Assembly: GCF_030695525.1 (NCBI RefSeq)
Contig: NZ_JAUYSS010000061.1
Location: forward strand, 1-64,000
Origin: Daejeonella sp.
GTDB lineage: Bacteria > Bacteroidota > Bacteroidia > Sphingobacteriales > Sphingobacteriaceae
DNA: 64,000 nt
Direction: 5' to 3'
Shown: piece by piece, positions 35,019 to 44,425 of the stretch
Numbering within the stretch: position 1 is the first letter of the stretch
Layout: every line of letters begins with the position of its first letter
Translations under genes and position numbers: made by a program
The notes under the pieces: generated by a model
What the model saw: the letters and a program-made list of their open reading frames with translations, nothing else
Told to the model about the DNA's origin: nothing
The model's database searches: none

Positions 35019-35026
35019 TAAGTTTG
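35019..35026 (+). promoter_or_regulatory. Candidate -7 box of the RsbU-like gene
   Basis: TAAGTTTG matches TAnnTTTG and would give a transcript starting near 35033, 40 bases before the TTG start. No TTTG stands at the -33 position. Confidence 0.35.
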
Positions 35027-35072
35027 GATTAATTACTTAATTTTAGATGTCGCTGCCTTCAATAGTAAAGTC

Positions 35073-36317
35073 TTGCAAAGAAAATCAACAACAACATTAA
35101 ATGATGAAAGCGAGTTAATTCAACTCTTGCTAAAGCGTCAGGCTGAATTAAATTCTTTACTTGAAATTACTCAAGCTATCAACATCAATAGTCCCTCCTC
35201 AGTTTTGTTCGAAATGCTGGAGGTTATTCTGAATGTCCACTTAAAGATTGGCAAAATTCGCCTTCTGGTTAAGGAAGGAGAGCATTTCTATTGTGCAACG
35301 CGCTTCGGGGGTGAATTTGAAAATGCAAAAACATTGCAGCAAACCTACCTTGCTCTGATCGACTTAAGAAATATTTCCTCTTTGGGCTCCCATCATGATC
35401 CCTTAATAAACAAATACGAATATTTTGTTCCGGTATATCACAATCAGGAGCTTCTGGCTTTCGTTTTGATTGGCGACTTTGACACCAGTCAGAATCTGCT
35501 CAGTAGTGATCTCAATTTCATTCAGACTCTAATCAATGTGATTGTTGTTGCCCTTGAGAATAAGAAACTTCTGAAGGAAAGGGTAGGAAGAGAACGCTTA
35601 CAACGTGATATGGAACTGGCTGTTGAAGTGCAGGGGATGCTTATCCCAAGACGATTACCAAAATCCGGTGCGATAGAAGTCGGTGCTACCTATCTGCCGA
35701 ATGAGAATATTGGTGGTGACTATTTTGATTTTATTAAGTTGGGCACTCATGAATATCTATGGTGTATTGCGGATGCATCAGGGAAAGGGGTTTCTGCTGC
35801 ATTACTGATGGCAAATTTGCAGGCCAGTTTAAGAGCCTGGGCTTCAGTAGAGAGGAATCTCATTAAGCTGACAGAACGATTGAACGAAATTGTTTACTCA
35901 AATACTAACGGAGAACGCTTTGTAACCCTATTTCTTGGACTATTTAATGAGCAAACCAGGGAATTGCAGTATGTAAATGCAGGACATAATCCTTCGGTTT
36001 TGATAATGGATGGACAGGTGAAATTTTTGAAAGAGGGTACTACTATTATCGGTGCTTTTGATATCCTTCCAACAATACATTTGGGCCGGGAAACCCTGGC
36101 TTCCGGGAGTATAATATTCAATTATACTGATGGTCTGGTTGAAAGCCCTAATGAGGAAGTATATATTTCTGATCTTGAACTGGTTTCGCATTTACGGGAA
36201 AGTTCCCATCTGGAGGTGGATAGCCTCAATGAAAATATATTAAGGAGTATTCAAACATTTAATAATGCGAAGATGAATTCAGATGATATCACCCTTTTAA
36301 CCATAAGGATAACTTAG
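35073..36317 (+). CDS. GAF-domain PP2C (SpoIIE/RsbU-type) phosphatase
   Basis: A 414-residue cytoplasmic protein. Residues 15-170 form a GAF-like sensor domain (LLKRQAELNSLLEITQAININSPS onward); residues 185-414 are a SpoIIE-type PP2C phosphatase with VQGMLIPRRLP, the metal-binding NENIGGDYFDFIKL and YLWCIADASGKGVSAALLMANLQA, NAGHNPSVL and FNYTDGLVESPNEEVY. Such enzymes dephosphorylate anti-sigma-antagonist proteins or response partners. No anti-sigma factor or antagonist gene is next to it. Start is TTG; an upstream ATG at 35047 is out of frame. Confidence 0.88.
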   Translation: MQRKSTTTLNDESELIQLLLKRQAELNSLLEITQAININSPSSVLFEMLEVILNVHLKIGKIRLLVKEGEHFYCATRFGGEFENAKTLQQTYLALIDLRNISSLGSHHDPLINKYEYFVPVYHNQELLAFVLIGDFDTSQNLLSSDLNFIQTLINVIVVALENKKLLKERVGRERLQRDMELAVEVQGMLIPRRLPKSGAIEVGATYLPNENIGGDYFDFIKLGTHEYLWCIADASGKGVSAALLMANLQASLRAWASVERNLIKLTERLNEIVYSNTNGERFVTLFLGLFNEQTRELQYVNAGHNPSVLIMDGQVKFLKEGTTIIGAFDILPTIHLGRETLASGSIIFNYTDGLVESPNEEVYISDLELVSHLRESSHLEVDSLNENILRSIQTFNNAKMNSDDITLLTIRIT

Positions 36318-36340
36318 TGATTTCGTTATAAACTGATATT

Positions 36341-36940
36341 ATGCTTCTACCTTACTTTCAGCAGGGATTAATTGAAGCGGGCTGCGATGAGGCAGGACGC
36401 GGATGTCTGGCAGGTCCGGTTTTCGCCGCTGCCGTAATTTTACCTGAAAGCTTTTCGCATCCTCTGCTTAACGATTCTAAGAAAATAAATGAAAATGATC
36501 GTTTTGAACTTCGTAATATGGTTGAACGTGAAGCATTGGCATTTGCCGTCGCATCAGTAGATCATTCAGAAATTGACAAAATCAACATATTGAATGCTTC
36601 GATCAAGGCGATGCATCTTGCACTTGGGCAACTCAGTATTCGACCGGGTTTCATTATTATAGATGGTAACCGATTTAAACCCTTTCAGGATGTAACTCAT
36701 CAGTGCATCATCAAGGGAGACAGTAAGTACTATTCAATTGCAGCAGCTTCAATTCTGGCTAAAACCTACCGGGATGAATACATGCTAAACCTGGGAGCAG
36801 AATATCCACAATATGACTGGAAAAGAAATAAAGGTTATCCTACCATTCAGCATAGAAATGCAGTTATTGCTAATGGTCTGTCCCCATTTCATCGCAAAAC
36901 TTTCAGGATCAGCGATCCCCAGCTTAGCCTTGCATTATAG
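36341..36940 (+). CDS. rnhB: Ribonuclease HII
   Basis: A 199-residue RNase HII removing ribonucleotides from DNA-RNA hybrids. The catalytic acids are in EAGCDEAGRGCLAGPVFAAAV (DE motif), FIIIDGNRF and the C-terminal SILAKTYRDEYM; YDWKRNKGYPTIQHRNAV is the conserved C-terminal loop. Full length for the family. It follows the RsbU-like gene by 23 bases. Confidence 0.96.
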   Translation: MLLPYFQQGLIEAGCDEAGRGCLAGPVFAAAVILPESFSHPLLNDSKKINENDRFELRNMVEREALAFAVASVDHSEIDKINILNASIKAMHLALGQLSIRPGFIIIDGNRFKPFQDVTHQCIIKGDSKYYSIAAASILAKTYRDEYMLNLGAEYPQYDWKRNKGYPTIQHRNAVIANGLSPFHRKTFRISDPQLSLAL

Positions 36941-37027
36941 TTTCTGAAAAAAAGATTATCCGGAAATTAAAGCTTAGCATTTAACCGTTTTTAGTTAATT
37001 TGGCGCAATCAAAATACATTCGTAATA

Positions 37028-38104
37028 ATGAAAAGTGTTGCTTTAAATGATATCCATATCGCCCTTGGCGCTAAAATGGTACCTTTTGCCGGGTTTAATA
37101 TGCCTGTTCAATACAGTGGGATTAACATCGAACACGAAACAGTCAGAAATGGTGTGGGAGTATTTGATGTAAGTCATATGGGCGAATTTATCCTGAAAGG
37201 CGCGGGTGCATTAGATCTTATCCAAAGTCTATGCTCAAATGACGCTTCCACACTGTTTGATGGTAAGGTGCAATATTCGTGTTTGCCAAACGAGCAAGGT
37301 GGAATAGTTGATGATTTGCTGGTTTATCGAATAGATGAAAAAACATACATGCTGGTTGTAAATGCCTCGAATATTGATAAGGACTGGGAATGGATTTCAA
37401 AGCATAATAAAGGTGCTGTGGAGATGAAGAATATTTCAGATCAGACTTCATTGCTGGCAGTACAGGGTCCAAAAGCTGCTGAAGCTTTACAAAATTTGAC
37501 GGAGCTTAATTTGGCTTCTATGGATTATTATACATTTAAGAAGGGAGTTTTTGCCGGGATCGAAAATGTATTGATATCTGCAACAGGATATACCGGAGCA
37601 GGAGGTTTCGAGTTATATTTTGATAAAAAGGATTCTGAACATATCTGGAATGAAGTTTTCAGAGCCGGTGAACCTTTTGGGATTAAACCAGTCGGACTCG
37701 CAGCAAGGGATACACTTCGACTGGAGATGGGATTTTGCCTTTATGGGAATGACATTGACGATTCAACTTCTCCAATAGAGGCTGGTCTGGGTTGGATTAC
37801 CAAATTCAGTAAGAACTTTGTCAATTCGGAAAATCTTGCAGCGCAGAAGGAAAAAGGAGTTGAACGTAAGCTGATTGGATTTGAAATGATTGAAAGAGGA
37901 ATTCCGCGACATGATTATGAGATCCTTGATGTAGCTGGCACTGTAATTGGTAAGGTAACTTCGGGTACTCAATCGCCAAGCCTGCAAAAGGGCATAGGTA
38001 TGGGTTATGTTAAAACAGCCTTCTCAAAAGTTGGGACGGATATTTATATAAAAATCAGAGATAATAAAGTGTTAGCAAGGGTAGTAAAAATGCCTTTTAA
38101 ATAA
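37028..38104 (+). CDS. gcvT: Glycine cleavage system T protein
   Basis: A 358-residue aminomethyltransferase that passes the methylene group from the lipoylated H protein to tetrahydrofolate. Visible: [27 protein letters not shown] with the catalytic Asp, [11 protein letters not shown], the folate-binding [13 protein letters not shown], and [19 protein letters not shown]-terminal beta barrel has [16 protein letters not shown]. gcvH and gcvP are not in the window. Confidence 0.96.
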   Translation: MKSVALNDIHIALGAKMVPFAGFNMPVQYSGINIEHETVRNGVGVFDVSHMGEFILKGAGALDLIQSLCSNDASTLFDGKVQYSCLPNEQGGIVDDLLVYRIDEKTYMLVVNASNIDKDWEWISKHNKGAVEMKNISDQTSLLAVQGPKAAEALQNLTELNLASMDYYTFKKGVFAGIENVLISATGYTGAGGFELYFDKKDSEHIWNEVFRAGEPFGIKPVGLAARDTLRLEMGFCLYGNDIDDSTSPIEAGLGWITKFSKNFVNSENLAAQKEKGVERKLIGFEMIERGIPRHDYEILDVAGTVIGKVTSGTQSPSLQKGIGMGYVKTAFSKVGTDIYIKIRDNKVLARVVKMPFK

Positions 38105-38121
38105 TCATCCCGCTCCAAAGA

Positions 38122-38838
38122 ATGCAAAAACGTAACCTCGAAGTTTGTCTCACGCCTGCTCTGCTACATCTTCATGATTTCTCAAACAGTATTGTTGTTG
38201 TAATTGATATTTTCAGAGCAACTTCCTCTATTTGTTATGGTATCGAAAATGGGGCAGAATCAATCATTCCGGTTGCTACGATCGAAGCATGTGAATCCTA
38301 TAGAAATTCTGATTATCTGCTTGCTGCAGAGCGTAACGGTGAGGTGGTGGATGGTTTTGATTTTGGCAATTCCCCTTTCTCCTATACGGAAGATAAGGTA
38401 AATGGTAAAACAATTGTATTGACCACAACCAATGGCACGCACGCCATCAATATGTCGCGAGGAGCCCATAAGATCATAATTGGTTCTTTTTTAAACCTTG
38501 CCTCCCTCTGCGACTGGCTAAAAAACCAGCCCAATGATATCCTGCTGTTATGTTCCGGCTGGAAGGATAAAGTTAATCTTGAAGATACCTTATTTGCTGG
38601 AGGGGTGGTTCATTACCTCAGAGAGGATAACTATGCTTTGGACGATGCAGGTATAGCATCCGAAGATTTGTATATCATGGCAAAGGATGATCTAAACACT
38701 TACCTGAAGAAAACTTCACATAGTGAGCGCCTGAAAAAACTGGGGATAGAAGAAGATATTAAATTTTGTCTGAACCTGAATATTACCAAAGAAATTCCGG
38801 TACTTGATGGTGAAAGATTGATTAAAATGGTTATTTGA
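38122..38838 (+). CDS. comB: 2-phosphosulfolactate phosphatase family protein
   Basis: A 238-residue ComB-family Mg-dependent phosphatase. The family motif VVVIDIFRATSSICYGIENGAESI, the LAAERNGEVVDGFDFGNSP loop, VLTTTNGTHAI and LCSGWKDKVNLEDTLFAG are all visible. ComB hydrolyses 2-phosphosulfolactate in coenzyme M synthesis; in Bacteroidota, which lack coenzyme M, a role in sulfonate or sulfonolipid metabolism is possible (inference). It follows gcvT by 17 bases. Confidence 0.88.
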   Translation: MQKRNLEVCLTPALLHLHDFSNSIVVVIDIFRATSSICYGIENGAESIIPVATIEACESYRNSDYLLAAERNGEVVDGFDFGNSPFSYTEDKVNGKTIVLTTTNGTHAINMSRGAHKIIIGSFLNLASLCDWLKNQPNDILLLCSGWKDKVNLEDTLFAGGVVHYLREDNYALDDAGIASEDLYIMAKDDLNTYLKKTSHSERLKKLGIEEDIKFCLNLNITKEIPVLDGERLIKMVI

Positions 38839-38840
38839 TT

Positions 38841-38907
38841 AAGGCTGACAGGGTATCAAAGCTGACAAGGTATCAAGGCTGACAGGGTTTAAAACCCTGT
38901 CAGCCTT
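38841..38907. terminator. Bidirectional palindrome after comB (ctgacaggg family)
   Basis: Two half-units (gctgacagggtatcaa, agctgacaaggtatcaa) are followed by a 16-bp perfect hairpin aaggctgacagggttt / aaaccctgtcagcctt (38875-38907). It reaches into the stop codon of the converging mazG-like gene. A close relative occurs at 47368-47402, so this is a dispersed palindrome acting here as a likely terminator for both genes. Confidence 0.75.
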
Positions 38908-39232
38908 ATTTCAACTTCTCATTATTCTTATGCCTGTCGGCATCCCTGATATTTTTTTTCTCCATATTTTTACTTAGTGCTTCGGTCAGATCCACACCTG
39001 TTTGATTGGCAAGGCAAATCAGAACAAATAGCACATCGGCCAGTTCATCCCCCAGATCATGCCCTTCATCTGATTTTTTGAAGGATTGTTCCCCATATTT
39101 TCTGGCCATGATTCGGGCCACCTCACCAACTTCCTCCATCAGGATAGCGGTATTCGTCAGTTCATTAAAATAGCGAACCCCGGTTGTTTTGATCCATTGG
39201 TCAACCGTTTCCTGTGCTTCTTGTATTGTCAT
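38906..39232 (-). CDS. MazG-like nucleotide pyrophosphohydrolase
   Basis: A 108-residue single-domain MazG-type all-alpha NTP pyrophosphatase. The EExxE-type metal site is visible in LMEEVGEVARIMARKYGEQ and the second acidic helix in HDLGDELADVLFVLICLANQTGVDL. It probably removes non-canonical or damaged nucleotides. It ends in NKNEKLK over a palindromic terminator and lies 11 bases after dtd on the same strand, so cotranscribed with rsgA-dtd. Confidence 0.92.
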   Translation of the reverse strand: MTIQEAQETVDQWIKTTGVRYFNELTNTAILMEEVGEVARIMARKYGEQSFKKSDEGHDLGDELADVLFVLICLANQTGVDLTEALSKNMEKKNIRDADRHKNNEKLK

Positions 39233-39243
39233 CCGTTTTATAA

Positions 39244-39696
39244 TTATTCTCTTGATTTGGAATCCATAATGATGGTTACCGGGCCATCATTAACCAGGCT
39301 GATCTGCATATCTGCTCCAAAAACCCCGGTCTGGATCCTTGTTCCGCTAAGCTCACCCAACTCCCGGATCATTTTTTCATACATCGGAATTGCTATATCC
39401 GGCTTTGCTGAGCGCGTAAATCCGGGGCGATTCCCCTTTTTTGTCGAGGTAAACAAGGTAAATTGACTGACCAGCAAAATATTGCCCCGGACATCAGCTA
39501 ATGCTTTATTCATTAATCCATGTTCATCCGAGAAGATCCTCATGTTTGTGATCTTCTGTGCCAGCCAATTTAAATCTTCCTCGGTATCACTGTCTTCAAT
39601 ACCCAGCAGAATCATAAATCCCAGTCCAATCTCCCCACTGATCTTCCCTTCAATACTGCAGGATGCGCTGCTGACCCGCTGGATTATTGCTCTCAT
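39244..39696 (-). CDS. dtd: D-aminoacyl-tRNA deacylase
   Basis: A 150-residue Dtd, which frees tRNA from D-amino acids. Signature segments: MRAIIQRVSSASCSIEGKISGEI, FMILLGIEDSDTEEDLNWLAQKI, the SQFTLFTSTKKGNRPGF active-site motif, and VNDGPVTIIMDS at the C terminus (cross-subunit Gly-cisPro). Only one base separates it from rsgA, giving an rsgA-dtd-mazG-like operon. Confidence 0.96.
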   Translation of the reverse strand: MRAIIQRVSSASCSIEGKISGEIGLGFMILLGIEDSDTEEDLNWLAQKITNMRIFSDEHGLMNKALADVRGNILLVSQFTLFTSTKKGNRPGFTRSAKPDIAIPMYEKMIRELGELSGTRIQTGVFGADMQISLVNDGPVTIIMDSKSRE

Positions 39697-39697
39697 A

Positions 39698-40618
39698 TTA
39701 TGCTCTTGTATCGTTATTGTTGTATATGCTTAAATAACTGTCGTATCTGGAAGGTTCGAGTTCCCCAACTTCCAAAGCATCTAAAACTGCACATCCTGGT
39801 TCATTAATATGCCTGCAATTATTAAATCGGCAATCATCCATCAACCTTCTGATCTCAGGAAACAAACGACCGAGTTCCTGTTTCTCAATATCGAAAACAC
39901 CTAGTTCACGTATCCCCGGCGTATCAATCAGATATCCGCCGAAAGGCAGCCCGAACATCTCCGCAAAAGTTGTGGTGTGTTTCCCCTTATCACTCCAGTC
40001 GGATATCTCTGCAGTTTTAAGTTTAGAACCGGGGAGCAATGCATTGATCAGCGTTGATTTTCCAACCCCGGAATGACCGCTGACCAGCGTTACTTTATCT
40101 TTCAAAAGTTCCCTTAACTGATCCAGATTAGTCGCTTTTAATGCCGAAACACTGTAACAGGGGTAACCGGCTTGCTCATAGATGGATTGGTATTGCTTTA
40201 AAATATCCAGACCTTCATTACTGAACAGGTCAAGTTTGTTAAATATTAATTTGGCTGGAATACCATATGCTTCGGCAGTGACCAGAAAGCGGTCGATAAA
40301 TCCGAGGGAAGTTCGGGGAGAAGCCAGGGTAACAATCAGAAAAGCCTGATCTAAATTAGCTGCAATAATCTGTGACTGCTTCGACAGGTTAACAGACTTA
40401 CGGATAATATAATTCTTTCTTGGCTCAAGTTCGGTGATAAGCCCCGTTCCCTGGTCAGGCTCCGGTTCAACTGTGACCCGGTCGCCTACAGCTATGGGAT
40501 TAGTAGTTTTAATATCCAGCGTACGAAATTTACCCTTGATACGGCATTTTATAGCCTTCCCCTCATCGGTTTGAACCTCATACCAGCTTCCTGTTGATTT
40601 TATAACTAATCCCTTCAT
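39698..40618 (-). CDS. rsgA: Ribosome small subunit-dependent GTPase A
   Basis: A 306-residue RsgA/YjeQ GTPase for late 30S maturation. Domains in order: N-terminal OB fold (1-70), a circularly permuted GTPase with G4 NKLDLF, G1 GHSGVGKSTLINALLPG and G3 DTPGIRELG, and a C-terminal zinc-binding region CRFNNCRHINEPGC. Full length. First gene of an rsgA-dtd-mazG-like run, divergent from the thr leader. Confidence 0.96.
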   Translation of the reverse strand: MKGLVIKSTGSWYEVQTDEGKAIKCRIKGKFRTLDIKTTNPIAVGDRVTVEPEPDQGTGLITELEPRKNYIIRKSVNLSKQSQIIAANLDQAFLIVTLASPRTSLGFIDRFLVTAEAYGIPAKLIFNKLDLFSNEGLDILKQYQSIYEQAGYPCYSVSALKATNLDQLRELLKDKVTLVSGHSGVGKSTLINALLPGSKLKTAEISDWSDKGKHTTTFAEMFGLPFGGYLIDTPGIRELGVFDIEKQELGRLFPEIRRLMDDCRFNNCRHINEPGCAVLDALEVGELEPSRYDSYLSIYNNNDTRA

Positions 40619-40773
40619 TTGATCACTAAAGATAGCCCTTCATTACGTTATCAATAATCATATAGCCTATATTTTATCGTTTTGACAAAAAATAATGTGT
40701 AAATAAAATAAATTCACAAGAATTTGCGAATTCAAAAATTAAAACCGTTATTTACGCCACAATAAAAAAAGAA

Positions 40774-40851
40774 ATGATTATAACTTTTTATACCACAACA
40801 ACAACTACCACCACCACGCTGATGTTTGGGGAAGGTAAATGTATGGTGTAA
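40774..40851 (+). CDS. thrL: Threonine operon leader peptide (attenuator peptide)
   Basis: A 25-codon frame, MIITFY followed by nine consecutive Thr codons (40792-40818) and LMFGEGKCMV, stop TAA. Ten Thr and two Ile codons in 25 is far beyond chance, and the product controlled is thrABC. As in enteric thr attenuators, ribosome stalling at the Thr run under Thr-tRNA shortage should leave the segment ggggaagg (40828-40835) free. That segment repeats the 3' arm of the terminator and can pair with its 5' arm instead, giving an antiterminator. With ample threonine the ribosome reaches the stop, covers it, and the terminator forms. Confidence 0.9.
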   Translation: MIITFYTTTTTTTTTLMFGEGKCMV

Positions 40852-40871
40852 ATTTAACATAAAACATCAAA

Positions 40872-40909
40872 AACGCCTTCCTCCGACAAAGGGGAAGGCG
40901 TTTTTTTTT
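40872..40909 (+). terminator. Thr attenuator terminator
   Basis: Stem aacgccttcc (40872-40881) with ggaaggcgtt (40893-40902), loop rich in purines, followed by nine T residues (40901-40909). It sits 54 bases before thrA. The 5' arm can alternatively pair with ggggaagg at 40828-40835 inside the leader frame, with one G-U pair. Confidence 0.92.
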
Positions 40910-40962
40910 ATAAAAATTCAGGAAATCCCGCACATGCGGGACTTATAAATTAGTATACAGTA

Positions 40963-43419
40963 ATGAAGGTTTTAAAGTTTGGGGGTACCTCAGTTGGATC
41001 GGTTGAATCGATCAGTAAATTATTGCAGATTATTGAAAAGGAAAGGATGCAATCTGGAAATCCGGTCATTGTTCTTTCGGCTATGAGCGGAGTTACAAAC
41101 CTTTTGTCGGCAATGGCAGATAAGGCCGCTCAGGGTGGTACTTTCAGTAATGAATTAAAGGAGCTGGAAGAACGCCATTTTGAGGTGATTAAAGAACTTC
41201 TGGCCGTGCCTAAACAAAATCCTGTATTCACAAAGCTTCGTATCCTTTTCAATGAACTGGAAGATCTGTTGCAGGGGGTAATGATTCTTCGCGAATTAAC
41301 TCCGCGTACCCGTGACCTGGTTCTAAGCTATGGTGAGCGTTGTTCAACGTTTATGATCAGTAAGATTGCCGGACAGAAATCAGATGAAGATGTTTATGTG
41401 AATGCAGCTGATGTAATTAAAACGGACAGCACTTTTGGTCAGGCGCGGGTTAATATGGAACTTACTGAGCTCCTGATCAGGGATTTTTACAATAAGAATA
41501 AAGGTAAAATGCTGTTCGTTACCGGTTTTATCGCAAGTAATGATGAGGGTAGAATAACTACTCTGGGAAGAGGTGGAAGCGATTATACCGCTGCCATCTT
41601 TGGTTCAGCCCTCAATGCAGAGGAGATTGAGATATGGACCGATGTAAACGGAATGATGACTGCAGATCCGCGCATGGTAAAAAAGGCATTTTCATTACCT
41701 GAACTTTCCTATACCGAGGCTATGGAACTTTCTTTCTTTGGAGCGAAGGTGATATACCCACCAACTATGATTCCTGCTTTCATGAAGAAAATTCCGATTG
41801 TAATCAGGAATACTTTCGAGCCTGAATTCCCGGGTTCGGTGATCAGACACGACTGTGAAAATTCAGGACTTGCTATCAAAGGAATTTCTTCAATTAATGA
41901 TATCAGTATTATAAATATTGAAGGAAGTGGTATGGTTGGGAAAGCAGGCTTCAGCGGGCGATTGTTTTCCCTGCTGGCACGTGAGCAAATCAATGTTATT
42001 CTGATCACTCAGTCTTCTTCAGAACACAGTATCACTTTTGCAATACATCCATCTGATGCGGCTAGAGCACAACATTTAATCGAGCAGGAATTTGAACTGG
42101 AGTTGCTCGCAAAAAAGATCGAGGCACCTGTTTTTGAACAGGGTCTTTCGGTTCTCGCCATCGTTGGGGAAAACATGAAACAAACTCCCGGGATTTCCGG
42201 AAAGCTTTTCCATGCCCTGGGACGAAATGGAATCAATGTCAGGGCGATTGCCCAGGGATCTTCGGAGTACAATATTTCGGTGGTAATCTCCAAAGAAGAT
42301 TTGAATAAAGGCCTAAATGCGGTTCATGATGCGTTCTTTGTTGAATTAAATAAAACTTTGCACGTGTTCTGTCTCGGAACCGGAAATATTGGAACTACTT
42401 TGTTCAAACAATTATTGGAACATAGAGATTTCCTTCAGAAGCACAATGGAATCCAGATCAAAGTGGTCGGCATCAGTAATACCCGCAAAATGATCTTTAA
42501 TGCAGAAGGTATTAAACTTGAAAACTGGCAGGATACGCTGCAGAAAGAAGGTGAACTGGCTGACCTGTCACTTTTCGTAGAGAGGATGAAACTAATGAAC
42601 CTTCCAAACTGTGTTTTTGCAGATAATACAGCAAGCTTAAAACCCATTGAGCATTACAAGGAGATATTCAGTTCAAATATTTCCATCGTAACCTGCAATA
42701 AAATTGGCAATTCTTCTTCATTCGAACAGTACAAGCTGTTCAGGGATACGGCAAGACTGCATGGGGTTGATTTTTTCTATGAAACTAATGTTGGTGCCGG
42801 ACTTCCAATCGTGAAGACACTAAAAGACCTGATGATTAGCGGAGACCGGATTCTGAGCATTGAGGCGATACTTTCAGGAACGATTTCCTACATTTTTAAT
42901 AATTACAAAGGTGATGTAACCTTCCACGATATTGTGAAGCAGGCTCAGGAGAAGGGATTTACAGAGCCTGATCCGCGTGATGACCTTCGTGGTACAGATT
43001 TTATGAGAAAGATGCTTATTCTTGCCCGCGATGCCGGGTATGAACTTGAAGCTGCAGATGTTGAGATTGAAAGCATGCTTCCTGAATCATGTCTTAATGC
43101 AGAGAGTGTAGATGATTTTTACAGGACTTTGCTGACAGAGAATAGCTTTTTTGAAGATATGAAAAGACGGGCAGAACATGAAAAGAAGGTACTTAGATAT
43201 ATTGGTAAACTCGAGAATGGTAAGGTAAAGATTGGGCTCCAGATGGTTGATGATGCACATCCATTTTATGCCCTATCGGGAAGTGATAACATCATTTCAT
43301 TCATTACCGATCGCTATAAGGAAAGGCCAATGGTTGTTAAAGGTCCGGGTGCCGGTGCCGAAGTTACTGCAGCTGGTGTGTTCGCAGATATTGTTCATGT
43401 TGGAGCTAATAAATTCTGA
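40963..43419 (+). CDS. thrA: Bifunctional aspartate kinase / homoserine dehydrogenase
   Basis: An 818-residue fused enzyme catalysing the first and third steps of the threonine branch. Aspartate kinase at 1-290 (KVLKFGGTSVGSVESI, TLGRGGSDYTAAIFG), two ACT regulatory units at about 310-455 (GMVGKAGFSGRLFSLLAREQINVILI and GKLFHALGRNGINVRAIAQGSSE), then homoserine dehydrogenase to the end (VFCLGTGNIGTTLFKQLL, TNVGAGLPIVKTL, GTDFMRKMLILARDAGY). Threonine feedback through ACT is expected. First gene of thrABC under the Thr leader. Confidence 0.97.
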   Translation: MKVLKFGGTSVGSVESISKLLQIIEKERMQSGNPVIVLSAMSGVTNLLSAMADKAAQGGTFSNELKELEERHFEVIKELLAVPKQNPVFTKLRILFNELEDLLQGVMILRELTPRTRDLVLSYGERCSTFMISKIAGQKSDEDVYVNAADVIKTDSTFGQARVNMELTELLIRDFYNKNKGKMLFVTGFIASNDEGRITTLGRGGSDYTAAIFGSALNAEEIEIWTDVNGMMTADPRMVKKAFSLPELSYTEAMELSFFGAKVIYPPTMIPAFMKKIPIVIRNTFEPEFPGSVIRHDCENSGLAIKGISSINDISIINIEGSGMVGKAGFSGRLFSLLAREQINVILITQSSSEHSITFAIHPSDAARAQHLIEQEFELELLAKKIEAPVFEQGLSVLAIVGENMKQTPGISGKLFHALGRNGINVRAIAQGSSEYNISVVISKEDLNKGLNAVHDAFFVELNKTLHVFCLGTGNIGTTLFKQLLEHRDFLQKHNGIQIKVVGISNTRKMIFNAEGIKLENWQDTLQKEGELADLSLFVERMKLMNLPNCVFADNTASLKPIEHYKEIFSSNISIVTCNKIGNSSSFEQYKLFRDTARLHGVDFFYETNVGAGLPIVKTLKDLMISGDRILSIEAILSGTISYIFNNYKGDVTFHDIVKQAQEKGFTEPDPRDDLRGTDFMRKMLILARDAGYELEAADVEIESMLPESCLNAESVDDFYRTLLTENSFFEDMKRRAEHEKKVLRYIGKLENGKVKIGLQMVDDAHPFYALSGSDNIISFITDRYKERPMVVKGPGAGAEVTAAGVFADIVHVGANKF

Positions 43420-43489
43420 TAGCACCTGATTATTTTAATATTTTTGATCGTTCGGCTTTAGCAGGATTTTCAGGAGACAGTAAATAAAT

Positions 43490-44425
43490 ATGAATAGATC
43501 AGTAAAAGTTTTTGCACCTGCAACAGTAGCCAATGTGGTTTGCGGTTACGATGTATTGGGTTTCGCGGTGAATGCGCCTGGCGATGAGGTGATCATGCGT
43601 TTCAGGGATAAACCAGGGGTAATTATCACAAAAATAAGCGGTGATGATGGACGTCTGCCATATGATCCGGCTAAGAACACGGTAAGTGTCAGTGTGCAGC
43701 ATTACCTGAATCATATTGGTCGCAGTGATGTAGGTGTTGAGATTGAGTTGTATAAAAAGATGCCTATTGGCAGCGGACTGGGATCAAGCTCTGCAAGTAC
43801 AGTTGCTGGTTTGTTTGCAATTAATACTTTGATGGACAGTCCTTTGACAAAAATGGAACTTGTTCCTTTTGCGATGAAAGGAGAGGAGTTGGCCTGCGGA
43901 TACGGACATGCAGATAATGTCGCTCCGGCTCTGCTCGGAGGTTTTGTCCTCATCCGCAGTTATGAGCCATTGGATATTATTCAGCTTCCTTTTCCTGAAG
44001 AGCTGTATTGCTCTATCGTTTTTCCGCAGGTTGATGTGCCGACACGCGATGCAAGGCAGATTATTAGGAGCAAGATATTGTTGAAGGATGCTGTTGTTCA
44101 GTGGGGCAATGTTGCCGGACTGGTTAGTGGTTTGTATACCAAAAACATAGACCTGATTGCCAGAAGTATGAAGGATGTGATTGTTGAGCCTGTCAGGTCG
44201 ATTTTAATCCCTGATTTTTACAGATTAAGAGAAATTGCGATGGAGAATGGGGCATTGAGTTTTGGGATATCCGGTTCTGGACCATCCGTTTTTACATTTA
44301 CCAGAAATGATGAAGATGCCCGCCGGATCAATGAAAAATTGCAGGCACATTTCAGATGGCTGGATACAGAAAGTATTGCATACAGGTCACCGATTAATGC
44401 TGAGGGGCCAATAATTTTAGATTAA
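43490..44425 (+). CDS. thrB: Homoserine kinase
   Basis: A 311-residue GHMP kinase that phosphorylates homoserine. Motifs: VKVFAPATVANVVCGYDVLGFAV at the N terminus, the ATP loop KKMPIGSGLGSSSASTVAGLFA, and the C-terminal GALSFGISGSGPSVFTF. It is 70 bases after thrA and its stop overlaps the thrC start by one base, indicating coupling. Confidence 0.97.
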   Translation: MNRSVKVFAPATVANVVCGYDVLGFAVNAPGDEVIMRFRDKPGVIITKISGDDGRLPYDPAKNTVSVSVQHYLNHIGRSDVGVEIELYKKMPIGSGLGSSSASTVAGLFAINTLMDSPLTKMELVPFAMKGEELACGYGHADNVAPALLGGFVLIRSYEPLDIIQLPFPEELYCSIVFPQVDVPTRDARQIIRSKILLKDAVVQWGNVAGLVSGLYTKNIDLIARSMKDVIVEPVRSILIPDFYRLREIAMENGALSFGISGSGPSVFTFTRNDEDARRINEKLQAHFRWLDTESIAYRSPINAEGPIILD

